Below, piece by piece: positions 44,401-50,535 of a stretch of DNA of 64,000 bases. Where the stretch lies: assembly GCF_001429395.1 (NCBI RefSeq), contig NZ_LMJT01000023.1, positions 17,631-81,630 of the forward strand. The letters run 5' to 3'. Both the position numbers and the translations under genes were made by a program. Under the pieces are notes generated by a model. It searched no databases. It was not told the origin of the DNA and saw only the letters and a program-made list of their open reading frames with translations. Source of the stretch: Allobosea sp. Root381 (GTDB lineage: Bacteria; Pseudomonadota; Alphaproteobacteria; Rhizobiales; Beijerinckiaceae). Every line of letters begins with the position of its first letter. Within the stretch, counting starts at the first letter, position 1.

Positions 44401-44596
44401 GCTGGTGATCTCGACCGGGGCGGGCGCCGAGATGCGCCAGGCCATGGGCATCGCGGTCTTCTCCGGCATGATCGGCGTCACCGCTTTCGGCATCTTCCTG
44501 ACGCCGGTGTTCTACGTGCTGATGCGCAAGCTGGCGGGCAACCGCCCGCTCGCCCGGCACGATGTCGAGGCCCCGGTGCTGCAGGCGGCGGAGTGA
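41417..44596 (+). CDS. RND multidrug efflux transporter (HAE1 family, MexF/AcrB type)
   Basis: 1059 residues, full length. It starts MNLSKFFIDRPIFAAVLSVLIFLAG. The proton-relay aspartates lie in GIVVDDAIVVVENVERN (TM4, about 400-417). The second half has LTGGDNNVFTQIGLVVLVGLSAKNAILIVEFA and ILMTSLAFVMGVVPLVIS. Two large periplasmic loops with PPPPVQGLGTIGGFKLQIED and porter-domain sequence are present. It exports hydrophobic toxic compounds by proton antiport together with the adaptor. It is the third gene of the LysR-linked operon. Confidence 0.95.
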   Translation: MNLSKFFIDRPIFAAVLSVLIFLAGLLSIRALPISEYPEVVPPTIVVRAQYPGASPRVIAETVATPIEEQINGVEGMLYMSSQATTDGVMTLNVTFRLGTSPDQAQQLVQNRVAQAEPRLPEEVRRLGVTTIKSSPDLTMVVHITSPNGRYDMTYLRNYAVLNVKDRLARIDGVGQVQLFGSGDYSLRVWLDPQKVAEHGLSPGDVVREIRAQNVQAAAGVIGASPNAAGLDLQLSVNAQGRLQSEEEFGEIIVKTGADGAVVRLKDISRIELGAAEYSLRSLLNGKQAVAVPVFQAPGSNAIAIADRVQETMREIKQNMPEGVDYAIVYDTTQFVRASIKAVITTLLEAVALVVLVVIVFLQTWRASIIPLVAVPVSVVGTFAVMYLLGFSINALSLFGLVLAIGIVVDDAIVVVENVERNIENGLSPRDATYKAMREVSGPIIAIALVLVAVFVPLAFISGLTGQFYRQFALTIAISTVISAINSLTLSPALAALLLKGHHAPKDRLTRVMDKLFGWFFRGFNRFFNRSSEAYGGGVRRVISRKAVMMALYVVLLGFTGVLFKAVPSGFVPGQDKQYLVGFAQLPDAATLDRTEDVIRRMDEIALKHPGVENAISFPGLSINGFTNSSNAGIVFVGLKPFDQRKDPALSGNAIAADLNKQFAGIQEAFIAMFPPPPVQGLGTIGGFKLQIEDRAGLGYKALDEATKAFMAKASTAPEIAGMFSSFQVNVPQLYADIDRTKARQLGVPVTEVFDTLQTYLGSTYVNDFNRFGRTYTVRVQADAPYRALPEHIGQLRVRSNTGEMIPLSAVLNVRADAGPERAMRYNGFLSSDINAGAAPGFSSGQAQQAVERIAAETLPRGFVFEWTELTYQEILAGNSAMIVFPVAILLVFLVLAAQYESLTLPIAILLIIPMGLLAALAGVWLTGGDNNVFTQIGLVVLVGLSAKNAILIVEFARELEFEGRTPVEAAIEASRLRLRPILMTSLAFVMGVVPLVISTGAGAEMRQAMGIAVFSGMIGVTAFGIFLTPVFYVLMRKLAGNRPLARHDVEAPVLQAAE

Positions 44597-44640
44597 ACCT
44601 CTGAGCTCAGGAAAGCGCGGCCGCGCAATCTGCCCTGCAT

Positions 44641-44685
44641 CGTGACGCGACGGCCCGCCGATTCAGGGGCCGTCGAGGCGTCACG
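44641..44685. terminator. Large hairpin downstream of the RND operon
   Basis: CGTGACGC-GACGGCCC pairs with GGGCCGTC-(gag)-GCGTCACG: 16 pairs with a 3-base bulge and a 10-base loop, 45 bp after the pump stop codon. Probable operon terminator. Confidence 0.65.
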
Positions 44686-45088
44686 AAGGAGGCGACAGGC
44701 CTTTCCGGCGTCCGTGATGATTGTGCATCTAGCCATCGGTGTCCAACCCGTGGGCCTCCAGGTCGAAACAGGTTTTTCAACGTTGGGTTGCGCACTCTCG
44801 CTGTGAGGACCCTGCCGGCGAACCCACATCGCGGGCTCTCCGCGCAGCTCAAGATGCGTGGCGCTCGGGCCGGAGGGCAGCGCGTGACCGGCACACATAA
44901 ACCAACTCCATCGCGCAACGAGTCCTTGACCGGGGCGGGACGGATCCTTCGGGTTTTGAAATTGATGTCGGCCTATCAAAAGATATCGACACGCCGGAGG
45001 GAATTGTTGAACATCGTTACGCAGTTGGCTCCATAACTCTTATGGAAATGACCGCTGCGGCGCGATAGACGCCGCCCGGCGGAGACGA
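44686..45088. other. Intergenic region without recognised gene
   Basis: A GAAAC-N17-GTT match at 44765-44789 resembles a weak EcfG site but is 300 bp from the next gene. Short frames here lack family resemblance. Confidence 0.4.
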
Positions 45089-45352
45089 ATGATGATCAGT
45101 GGAAAAGGACGTCTCGTTCTTCGCTATGCGAGAACGATTTCTGTCGAGTATCAATTCGGTGGCGCATACGATGATACGCGCTCTGGTTACTTGTTGTGCG
45201 ATACGTCGCAGGTCGATCCAGCAAATTTTTGCGATCGCCTGACGCTACTTTGTGACGACGGCGTCGAGATAATCGTTGCGGTGACGAATGTCGGGGACCG
45301 CCATCTCGCGGTGGTCGGTCGGCTGCGGCCGGCGCAGGATGCGGCTGCGTAG
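45089..45352 (+). CDS. Small hypothetical protein
   Basis: 87 residues (86 if the second ATG at 45092 is used, which lies at better distance from GGAG). It reads as a genuine beta-rich domain: RLVLRYARTISVEYQFGGAYDDTRSGYLLCDTSQVDPANFCDRLTLLCDDGVEIIVAVTNVGDRHLAVVGR. Three cysteines. It resembles short conserved proteins I have seen in Hyphomicrobiales, but I cannot name a family. No membrane segment or signal peptide. Confidence 0.6.
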   Translation: MMISGKGRLVLRYARTISVEYQFGGAYDDTRSGYLLCDTSQVDPANFCDRLTLLCDDGVEIIVAVTNVGDRHLAVVGRLRPAQDAAA

Positions 45353-45476
45353 TCGACGGCAATAGAAAGCACCGCTGGCACGAGCTTTCGGACGCTCTCG
45401 CAATAGCTTCGAACCCAATGATATCCGCCGAGAAGTACGATTTGGCACTTGAATTGACGCCGAACTGCTGACGGCT

Positions 45477-45662
45477 TCAGCCTGCTTTGGCTAGCCGGGC
45501 CTTTTGACTGTCGCGTAAAACAGACAGACGCTGCTGATTATGCGCCATCGCATGATCCGCGTCGCCACGAGCTCGAAAAGCAAATCCGGGCGCTATGAAG
45601 CAAGCCCAGGTCGCGCCGTGGGCAAGGCCGAGATCTCTCAGAACAGCGTCGTCGGTCAGCAA
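45477..45662 (-). pseudogene. Possible DUF1127-like remnant
   Basis: The frame TYLLTDDAVLRDLGLAHG is reminiscent of the LSDxxLRDIGLSRG motif of DUF1127 miniproteins, and the end (DHAMAHNQQRLSVLRDSQKARLAKAG) is plausible helix. There is no good start or ribosome site, and the middle (ATWACFIAPGFAF) does not fit. I treat it as a doubtful relic in a 339-bp gap that otherwise shows nothing. Confidence 0.25.
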
Positions 45663-45691
45663 GTAGGTCCGTGGCGATTTGGAGCATGTTC

Positions 45692-45937
45692 ATGGCGGCG
45701 AAGATCAAAAGCCGGGAGGATTACGGGAGGGTGACGCTTCGGATCGAGGCGCTCGCCCAAGCGGGTGACGCACGCGATGAGGCGGAGTTGGTCGAGTTGC
45801 GCGATGCCGCAGAGAAATGGGATGCGGGGCAGGGCGGGGAGGTTGCGGGCGATGATTTGAACCGGCACAGATTGGAGCGGCGGCACAATCCGATCACGGC
45901 AATGTTTGATCGCCTGAAAAAGTTCGAGAAGAAATAG
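45692..45937 (+). CDS. Small hypothetical protein resembling the N-terminus of HigA-type antitoxins
   Basis: 81 residues from the ATG at 45692 with GGAG seven bases upstream. The segment MAAKIKSREDYGRVTLRIEA, then LVELRDAAEKWD, recalls the I-x-S-E-x-D-Y-x-x-A-L-x-R-I-E dimer segment that precedes the HTH in HigA-like antitoxins. No HTH or toxin gene follows. The C-terminal end is basic (NPITAMFDRLKKFEKK). Function unknown. Confidence 0.55.
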   Translation: MAAKIKSREDYGRVTLRIEALAQAGDARDEAELVELRDAAEKWDAGQGGEVAGDDLNRHRLERRHNPITAMFDRLKKFEKK

Positions 45938-46010
45938 GCTGGATCGAGCAGCGGCGCCCGCACGGGCGGAACCGAATGGCGGCACGACGGCACAGATGAC
46001 CGACGAGCGC

Positions 46011-46175
46011 TCAGCCCCTCTCCGATTCAACAACGATTATTCCGGTGATGGCGAGGATCGTAACGGCGAGTCCAGAGGCTGCCCAGGCGGTTGGCAGGGG
46101 CCCTATGGACGCAGCTAGTACGGATGTCGCTCCCGATACACAGAGCACCCCACAGATCGCCAGCAAACGCACCAT
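46011..46175 (-). CDS. Small two-span membrane protein, 54 residues
   Basis: ATG at 46175 with a strong GGAGG six bases upstream; stop at 46011. It begins MVRLLAICGVLCVSGATSVL; a second hydrophobic stretch (GLAVTILAITGIIVV) ends in ESERG. An exact EcfG-type promoter lies 22 bp upstream. No family recognised, but promoter, ribosome site and topology agree. Confidence 0.65.
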   Translation of the reverse strand: MVRLLAICGVLCVSGATSVLAASIGPLPTAWAASGLAVTILAITGIIVVESERG

Positions 46176-46196
46176 TTAATCCTCCGTTGCGTAGCC

Positions 46197-46221
46197 AACT
46201 CGGATGCGGAATCGAGGTTCC
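46197..46221 (-). promoter_or_regulatory. Sigma-EcfG-type promoter
   Basis: On the minus strand GGAAC (46221-46217), 17 bases, GTT (46199-46197), 22 bp before the start of the 54-residue gene. Confidence 0.6.
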
Positions 46222-46524
46222 GTGCTGGGCTCACGGCTCGAGAGGTAACGATTGAAATCAGGATTGGGCATACCACCAAACGAGCCTCGCTCGCCGAGCG
46301 CTACCTATGCAGCATCGACACGAGCGCGCGGTCCGAAGTGACCTCGGCCGTGCTTCGGCTTCCGTCACCGCCCTCCGGGCGTGAATCAACTCGCCGACGA
46401 TTTCCTGGTGCTGACAGTCCGGGATCGCCGATTGGTCGAACCTCCTAAGCCTGCCGCCTACCGAGAAGTAGCCGTCCGGCGTCGTCGGCCGGGTTCACTT
46501 ATGGGCGAGCACGTATCACACGTA
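46222..46524. other. Intergenic region without recognised gene
   Basis: About 300 bp; I see no coding frame with a ribosome site and no clear structure. Confidence 0.4.
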
Positions 46525-46791
46525 TCAGTGGACGGTTGACCCGTCGTCCTCATCGGGGTCGATGAGCTGGGCTAGGCCGAGCGCCTGCACGCCTTCTGTG
46601 AATTCGGCCATCGCCGCGGAATCCGTGGTGAAGACGTCCTGCCAGACTGTGGAGCCGCCATCCTGGTCCATGACCTCCAGCGTCCATCCCTCGGTGCCTT
46701 CGACCTTGTAGATTTCGACGCGCACCGAAATCTCTTCCTCGCTGTATTCCTGGCTCAGTGGCGATCGGACGACGTTTGGATAGTCAGCCAT
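46525..46791 (-). CDS. Small acidic hypothetical protein
   Basis: 88 residues from the ATG at 46791, with AGGAGG six bases upstream. Sequence SEEEISVRVEIYKVEGTEGWTLEVMDQDGGSTVWQDVFTTDSAAMAEFTEGVQALG reads as a compact beta-alpha fold with a Trp pair and an acidic tail (DPDEDDGSTVH). It resembles short conserved Hyphomicrobiales proteins of unknown role. It is 64 bp downstream of the hemolysin III gene and probably co-transcribed. Confidence 0.7.
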   Translation of the reverse strand: MADYPNVVRSPLSQEYSEEEISVRVEIYKVEGTEGWTLEVMDQDGGSTVWQDVFTTDSAAMAEFTEGVQALGLAQLIDPDEDDGSTVH

Positions 46792-46855
46792 CAAAGGCCT
46801 CCTTCATGAAGATCGACGCTTCGTCGGCCTGCTCTCGCGAGCCCTTGAGCCCGCG

Positions 46856-47518
46856 TCACATGGCAAAGCCGACGGCGTACTGCTGATACACTGCGCCGTA
46901 GAAACAGCCTGACGCCGCGAGGACGAACGCGTGCCATATGGCATTTTGGAAAAGTAGTCGGTGCCAGACGTGGAAGCCCACGCCCACCGTATAAAGCAGG
47001 CCACCCGCCAGCATGAGCTCCAATGCGATGCCCGGCAGGTCAACGATGCTGTCCCAAAGCACGATTCCGCTCCAGCCGATAAGCAGATACAGCGCAATCG
47101 AAAGGCGATCGAACCGAACGGGGAGAACAACTTTGAGCAGAACCCCGACTGCCGATGCAGCCCAAATAACGACAAGCAGGAATTGCGCGAGGACGCTTTC
47201 GCCCAGCTTCATCAAGAACGGCGTGTAGGTCCCTGCGATCAGAATGTAGATGGCCGAGTGGTCGAAACGCCGGATCATCCACTTCATCGGCGATACCGGC
47301 CACATGTTGTAAACTGCCGAGACGACGAGAACGGCAAGCAGCGCGAGCCCATAGATCGCAACAGGAATGAGATCTGATGATGAGCCGTGTGCCGCGACCT
47401 TGGCGATAAGCCCCGTCACAGCGGCTATCCCCAGCGCGACACCAAGGACGTGCACCAATCCGTCGGCCCACAGCTCCGCACGATTGAAAACGAAGCGACC
47501 TGAAGAGGGAGGGTTCAT
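46856..47518 (-). CDS. Hemolysin III / PAQR-family membrane protein
   Basis: 220 residues from MNPPSSGRFVFNRAELWADGLVH at 47518, with GAGGAAC upstream. Seven membrane segments. PAQR/HlyIII motifs: VSAVYNMWP (usually SxxYH), RRFDHSAIYILIAGTYTPF and the C-terminal H-x-x-W-H-A-F (FQNAIWHAFVLAAS). These hold the zinc-binding histidines. Members affect membrane fluidity or energetics (E. coli TrhA). The first motif has Asn in place of His, so one zinc ligand may differ. Confidence 0.9.
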   Translation of the reverse strand: MNPPSSGRFVFNRAELWADGLVHVLGVALGIAAVTGLIAKVAAHGSSSDLIPVAIYGLALLAVLVVSAVYNMWPVSPMKWMIRRFDHSAIYILIAGTYTPFLMKLGESVLAQFLLVVIWAASAVGVLLKVVLPVRFDRLSIALYLLIGWSGIVLWDSIVDLPGIALELMLAGGLLYTVGVGFHVWHRLLFQNAIWHAFVLAASGCFYGAVYQQYAVGFAM

Positions 47519-47657
47519 TTGTTCCTCGCGGACCGGCCAACGCGACACCCGACCGATGCCAATTCGACGATTTTCACAGCACAGAGTCGGGCGACTCTTT
47601 GATCTTACGACCTCAGTCTGGCGGCACCATATCTCTCAGAATACGTCATGAAATGGT

Positions 47658-47685
47658 GGAGCCCGCCGCTCCCGCGACGGGCTCC
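47658..47685. terminator. Terminator-like hairpin
   Basis: GGAGCCCG and CGGGCTCC pair around a 12-base loop, just beyond the stop of the PhnA-like gene (minus strand). Confidence 0.5.
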
Positions 47686-47709
47686 AAAGTATCCCAAAAA
47701 AGGACTGGT

Positions 47710-48582
47710 TTAGCGAGGCATCAGAATGTCGATTTCTTCGTCGCGATGCCGGCCTCCCAGCATTGCCGCAAGATAGGCCGCGGCAGCTCCGACGAGCAGC
47801 ACTGCCGCCGTCATGAAGGCGACAATGATGCCGGTCTTGCGCGCCTTTTCGGCCGCCTGCTTAGCAGTTTCCTTCGCCTGATTAAGACGTGAGAAAGCGT
47901 CGTCGATGCGTTTCTCGGCCTCTTCCTTCGGAATATTCATGCGCGTGGCCATTCGGGAAACGACGTAATCACGATCAGCCGGATCCAAGGTGCCGTTCGC
48001 CAAGCTGCGAACGAGTATCCGAGACGCCTCGTCGCGCTCTGCCTGGCTGATCGGCTCGGTACCGGTCGACCGCATGACGCTGTCAACGGCTGACGCGAGT
48101 GGATCTGCCTGCTGGCTGATCAAGGTACTCGCCCCACCCGCGACGGCGGCTGCTCCCGTCGCAGCCGTCTTGGCAGCACCCATCAAGGAGGAGGACGTCA
48201 TGAACGCCACGATAAGCGCGCCGACGGCCCATACGACAAGCCCATGCGCGCCATCCCGAACACCGCGTTCGCTTGAACTGCTGTCGGCGAGGGGTTTCCT
48301 CATGCGCCCGGCAAGGTAGCCGCCGGCGCCACACGCCGATACCGTGACCCAGAGAGCCCAGAGCGCACCGGCAATAGCGAGGACCACGGCGCTGCTGGAC
48401 CGCGAGGGTTCAGCCGAGACCAGCGACAAACCAATTGCCGAACCAAAAGCCACCATGGTCGTCGAGATGGCGGCTGAAAGCACTGCGCCCCCGAGGATTG
48501 GGCTCCATTCCAAATAAGATCCGGCTGAATGCTGGGCCTCGGGAGGAGTGACGACAACGACGTCAGTTGAGCCGAGCGACAT
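47710..48582 (-). CDS. PhnA-like membrane protein of Hyphomicrobiales
   Basis: 290 residues; GGAGA lies upstream of the ATG. Three hydrophobic segments near 28-55, 68-92 and 112-140, then a polar region predicted helical (ISQAERDEASRILVRSLANGTLDPADRDYVVSRMATRMNIPKEEAEKRIDDAFSRLNQAKETAKQAAEKARK), and a last membrane span (TGIIVAFMTAAVLLVGAAAAYLAAML). Relatives are annotated only as PhnA-like or membrane protein. It is preceded by the 24-residue gene and an EcfG-type promoter, suggesting a stress-induced membrane complex. Confidence 0.8.
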   Translation of the reverse strand: MSLGSTDVVVVTPPEAQHSAGSYLEWSPILGGAVLSAAISTTMVAFGSAIGLSLVSAEPSRSSSAVVLAIAGALWALWVTVSACGAGGYLAGRMRKPLADSSSSERGVRDGAHGLVVWAVGALIVAFMTSSSLMGAAKTAATGAAAVAGGASTLISQQADPLASAVDSVMRSTGTEPISQAERDEASRILVRSLANGTLDPADRDYVVSRMATRMNIPKEEAEKRIDDAFSRLNQAKETAKQAAEKARKTGIIVAFMTAAVLLVGAAAAYLAAMLGGRHRDEEIDILMPR

Positions 48583-48594
48583 GACTTAATCTCC

Positions 48595-48669
48595 TCACCG
48601 CAAGCCGAGAAAAGACAGGATGGCCAGAATGACCACCACCAGCCCAACGAGGTAGATGATACTGTCCAT
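48595..48669 (-). CDS. 24-residue membrane miniprotein
   Basis: Begins MDSIIYLVGLVVVILAILSF and ends LGLR. ATG at 48669, GGGGGT upstream, stop 12 bp before the PhnA-like gene. One helix spans nearly the whole protein. I recall near-identical miniproteins next to PhnA-like genes in other Hyphomicrobiales. It sits between the EcfG-type promoter and the larger gene, so it heads the operon. Confidence 0.7.
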   Translation of the reverse strand: MDSIIYLVGLVVVILAILSFLGLR

Positions 48670-48710
48670 GGTAACCCCCATCGGCGATGCGCGATTGCGC
48701 GTGTCGGCTA

Positions 48711-48735
48711 AACCGCACCGAGAACGACATGTTCC
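48711..48735 (-). promoter_or_regulatory. Sigma-EcfG-type promoter
   Basis: On the minus strand GGAAC (48735-48731), 17 bases, GTT (48713-48711), 42 bp before the 24-residue gene. Confidence 0.65.
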
Positions 48736-48750
48736 AGGTTCGCGAGGGTG

Positions 48751-49142
48751 CTAGGCTCAGGACTCATCGTTTGAGCCGGAAGATGAATGCCGCGGCGAAT
48801 GCGATGGCTGACATGAAGGTGTGAGCGCATCGATCGTATCGTGTGTGGATGCGGCGCCAGTCCTTGAGTCGAGCGAACATGTTCTCGATGCGATGGCGCT
48901 GGCGATATTGCGATTGATCTTCAAGGGAATGCACGGGCTATGCCGCGTGCGGCGAGCGCGGCTCTGAACAAGTCGGCGTCATAGCCCCTGTCGGCGAGCA
49001 TGGCCTTGGCGGGCGGCAGGGCATCGACCAGCATGGCGGCGCCGAAGCCATGAAGATGGAGCATGTGCTGCGTGCGCCACGAGACGGCGTTGTCGCCGAG
49101 GTTTGCGTTGGTGATGGACAGCAAGTCAATGACGGGGACCAA
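48751..49142 (-). mobile_element. IS5-family insertion sequence remnant (3' part of transposase)
   Basis: Minus-strand pieces read AKAMLADRGYDADLFRAALAARGIA, then after a deletion or frameshift near 48930, YRQRHRIENMFARLKDWRRI and FMSAIAFAAAFIFRLK. These are the C-terminal DDE-domain sequences of IS5/IS427-group transposases. The stop codon at 48764 is followed by TGAGTCCTGAGCC, which looks like the terminal inverted repeat. The 5' half and the other end are missing. Confidence 0.8.
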
Positions 49143-49410
49143 CTGATCCGGCTCGAAGATGGTGGCCCGATCACGACCTCTTCAGCAGCAAAATCCGTCT
49201 CTACGCGACCCTGAAAGACACGACCCTGTGAGCTTGTCTTCGGGCCGCCGGGCACGGCTGTTCGCCGTGCCCGCAATCTTCCTTCTCAAAAGGGCGCGCG
49301 CTCCCTCTGGTATCGGCCGCACGCGGTCCGAAACGCCAGTGTCTCGACAAATCGCGGTTTCGTGCCGATGTAGGGCAGGCGGATTTTGGTCCGCAGCTTC
49401 GCGAGGCCTG

Positions 49411-50535
49411 ATGTTCCGTTTCATCCACAGCTCGGACCTGCATATCGGCAAGCGCTTCGGCACGATGCCGGAGGAGCTGCGCGGCCGGCTGCGCGATGCG
49501 CGCCACACCGTGCTCGACCGGCTGGCGCTGCAGGCACGGGCGGGCGGCGCCGGGACGATCCTGCTCGCCGGCGATTGCTTCGACACCGAGACGCCGAGCC
49601 CGGCGATGCTGCGGCAGGCGCTCGCCGCCATGGCAGGGCACGCGCCGCTGCGCTGGATCCTGCTGCCGGGCAATCATGATTCGCTGCTGGCCGACGAGCT
49701 CTGGGCCGCGACGCGCGCCGCGCTTCCGGCGAATGTCCTGCTTGCGACCGAGCCCGGGCCGATCGAGATCGAGCCCGGCGTCGCGATTCTGCCGGCGCCC
49801 TGCACCACGCGCCGTCCCGGCCGCGACCTGACGGAGTGGATGGACCGTGCCGCCACCGCGGACGGGGCCCTGCGCATCGGGCTCGCCCATGGCGCGATCC
49901 AGAGCTTTTCCGAGGATGGCGGCGGCCTCGACATCATCGCGCCCGACCGGGCGAGCCGGGCCGGGCTCGACTATCTCGCGCTCGGCGACTGGCATGGCCA
50001 GATGCGGATCGAACCGCGCTGCTGGTACAGCGGCGCGCCTGAGCAGGACCGCTTCAAGCATGAGGGGCCGGGCCGGGCGCTTCTCGTCGCGCTCGCCGGC
50101 CCCGGCGCCATGCCCGAGGTCACGCCCGTCGAGACCGGCAGCTTCGACTGGCGCATGCTGCCGCTGGAGCTGCTCTCGGGCGAGGACGCGGCGACGGCTC
50201 TGGCCGAGCGGCTGCCTTCCGGAAGCGTCCGCCGGCAGGTGCTGCTGCGGGTCGTCGCGTCGGGGCGCCAGCGCCCGCAGGCGCGCGCCGCGCTCGATGC
50301 CGCCGTCGCGGCGGTCGCGCCCGAATTCGCGCATCTCGTCCTCGATGCGGAGGCGCTGGCGACCGATTGCGAGAGCGCCGATCTCGACGCCATCGACCGC
50401 GCCGGGGCGCTGCGCCAGGCTGCCGACAGGCTCTTGGCCGAGAGCCAGGACGAAGCGCGCCCGAGCAATGAGCGGGAGGCGGCGCGGGACGCGCTCGTCA
50501 GGCTGTTCAGCTATTGCGAGGCGATGCCGTCATGA
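49411..50535 (+). CDS. SbcD/YhaO-like DNA repair metallophosphoesterase
   Basis: 374 residues from the ATG at 49411, with GAGG five bases upstream; a longer open frame starting at 49159 runs through the IS flank and is rejected. Calcineurin-like motifs in order: HSSDLHIGKRFG, LLAGDCFDTE, LLPGNHDS, LAHGAIQ and LALGDWHG. These are the Mn-binding sites of the Mre11/SbcD superfamily. It overlaps the next gene (ATGA), so the two form an SbcCD- or YhaON-like nuclease/ATPase complex that processes DNA ends. Confidence 0.88.
   Translation: MFRFIHSSDLHIGKRFGTMPEELRGRLRDARHTVLDRLALQARAGGAGTILLAGDCFDTETPSPAMLRQALAAMAGHAPLRWILLPGNHDSLLADELWAATRAALPANVLLATEPGPIEIEPGVAILPAPCTTRRPGRDLTEWMDRAATADGALRIGLAHGAIQSFSEDGGGLDIIAPDRASRAGLDYLALGDWHGQMRIEPRCWYSGAPEQDRFKHEGPGRALLVALAGPGAMPEVTPVETGSFDWRMLPLELLSGEDAATALAERLPSGSVRRQVLLRVVASGRQRPQARAALDAAVAAVAPEFAHLVLDAEALATDCESADLDAIDRAGALRQAADRLLAESQDEARPSNEREAARDALVRLFSYCEAMPS

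Noticed and set aside
44765-44789. GAAAC-N17-GTT element resembling an EcfG promoter
   Set aside because: One mismatch and 300 bp from the nearest supported gene, so chance occurrence is likely.
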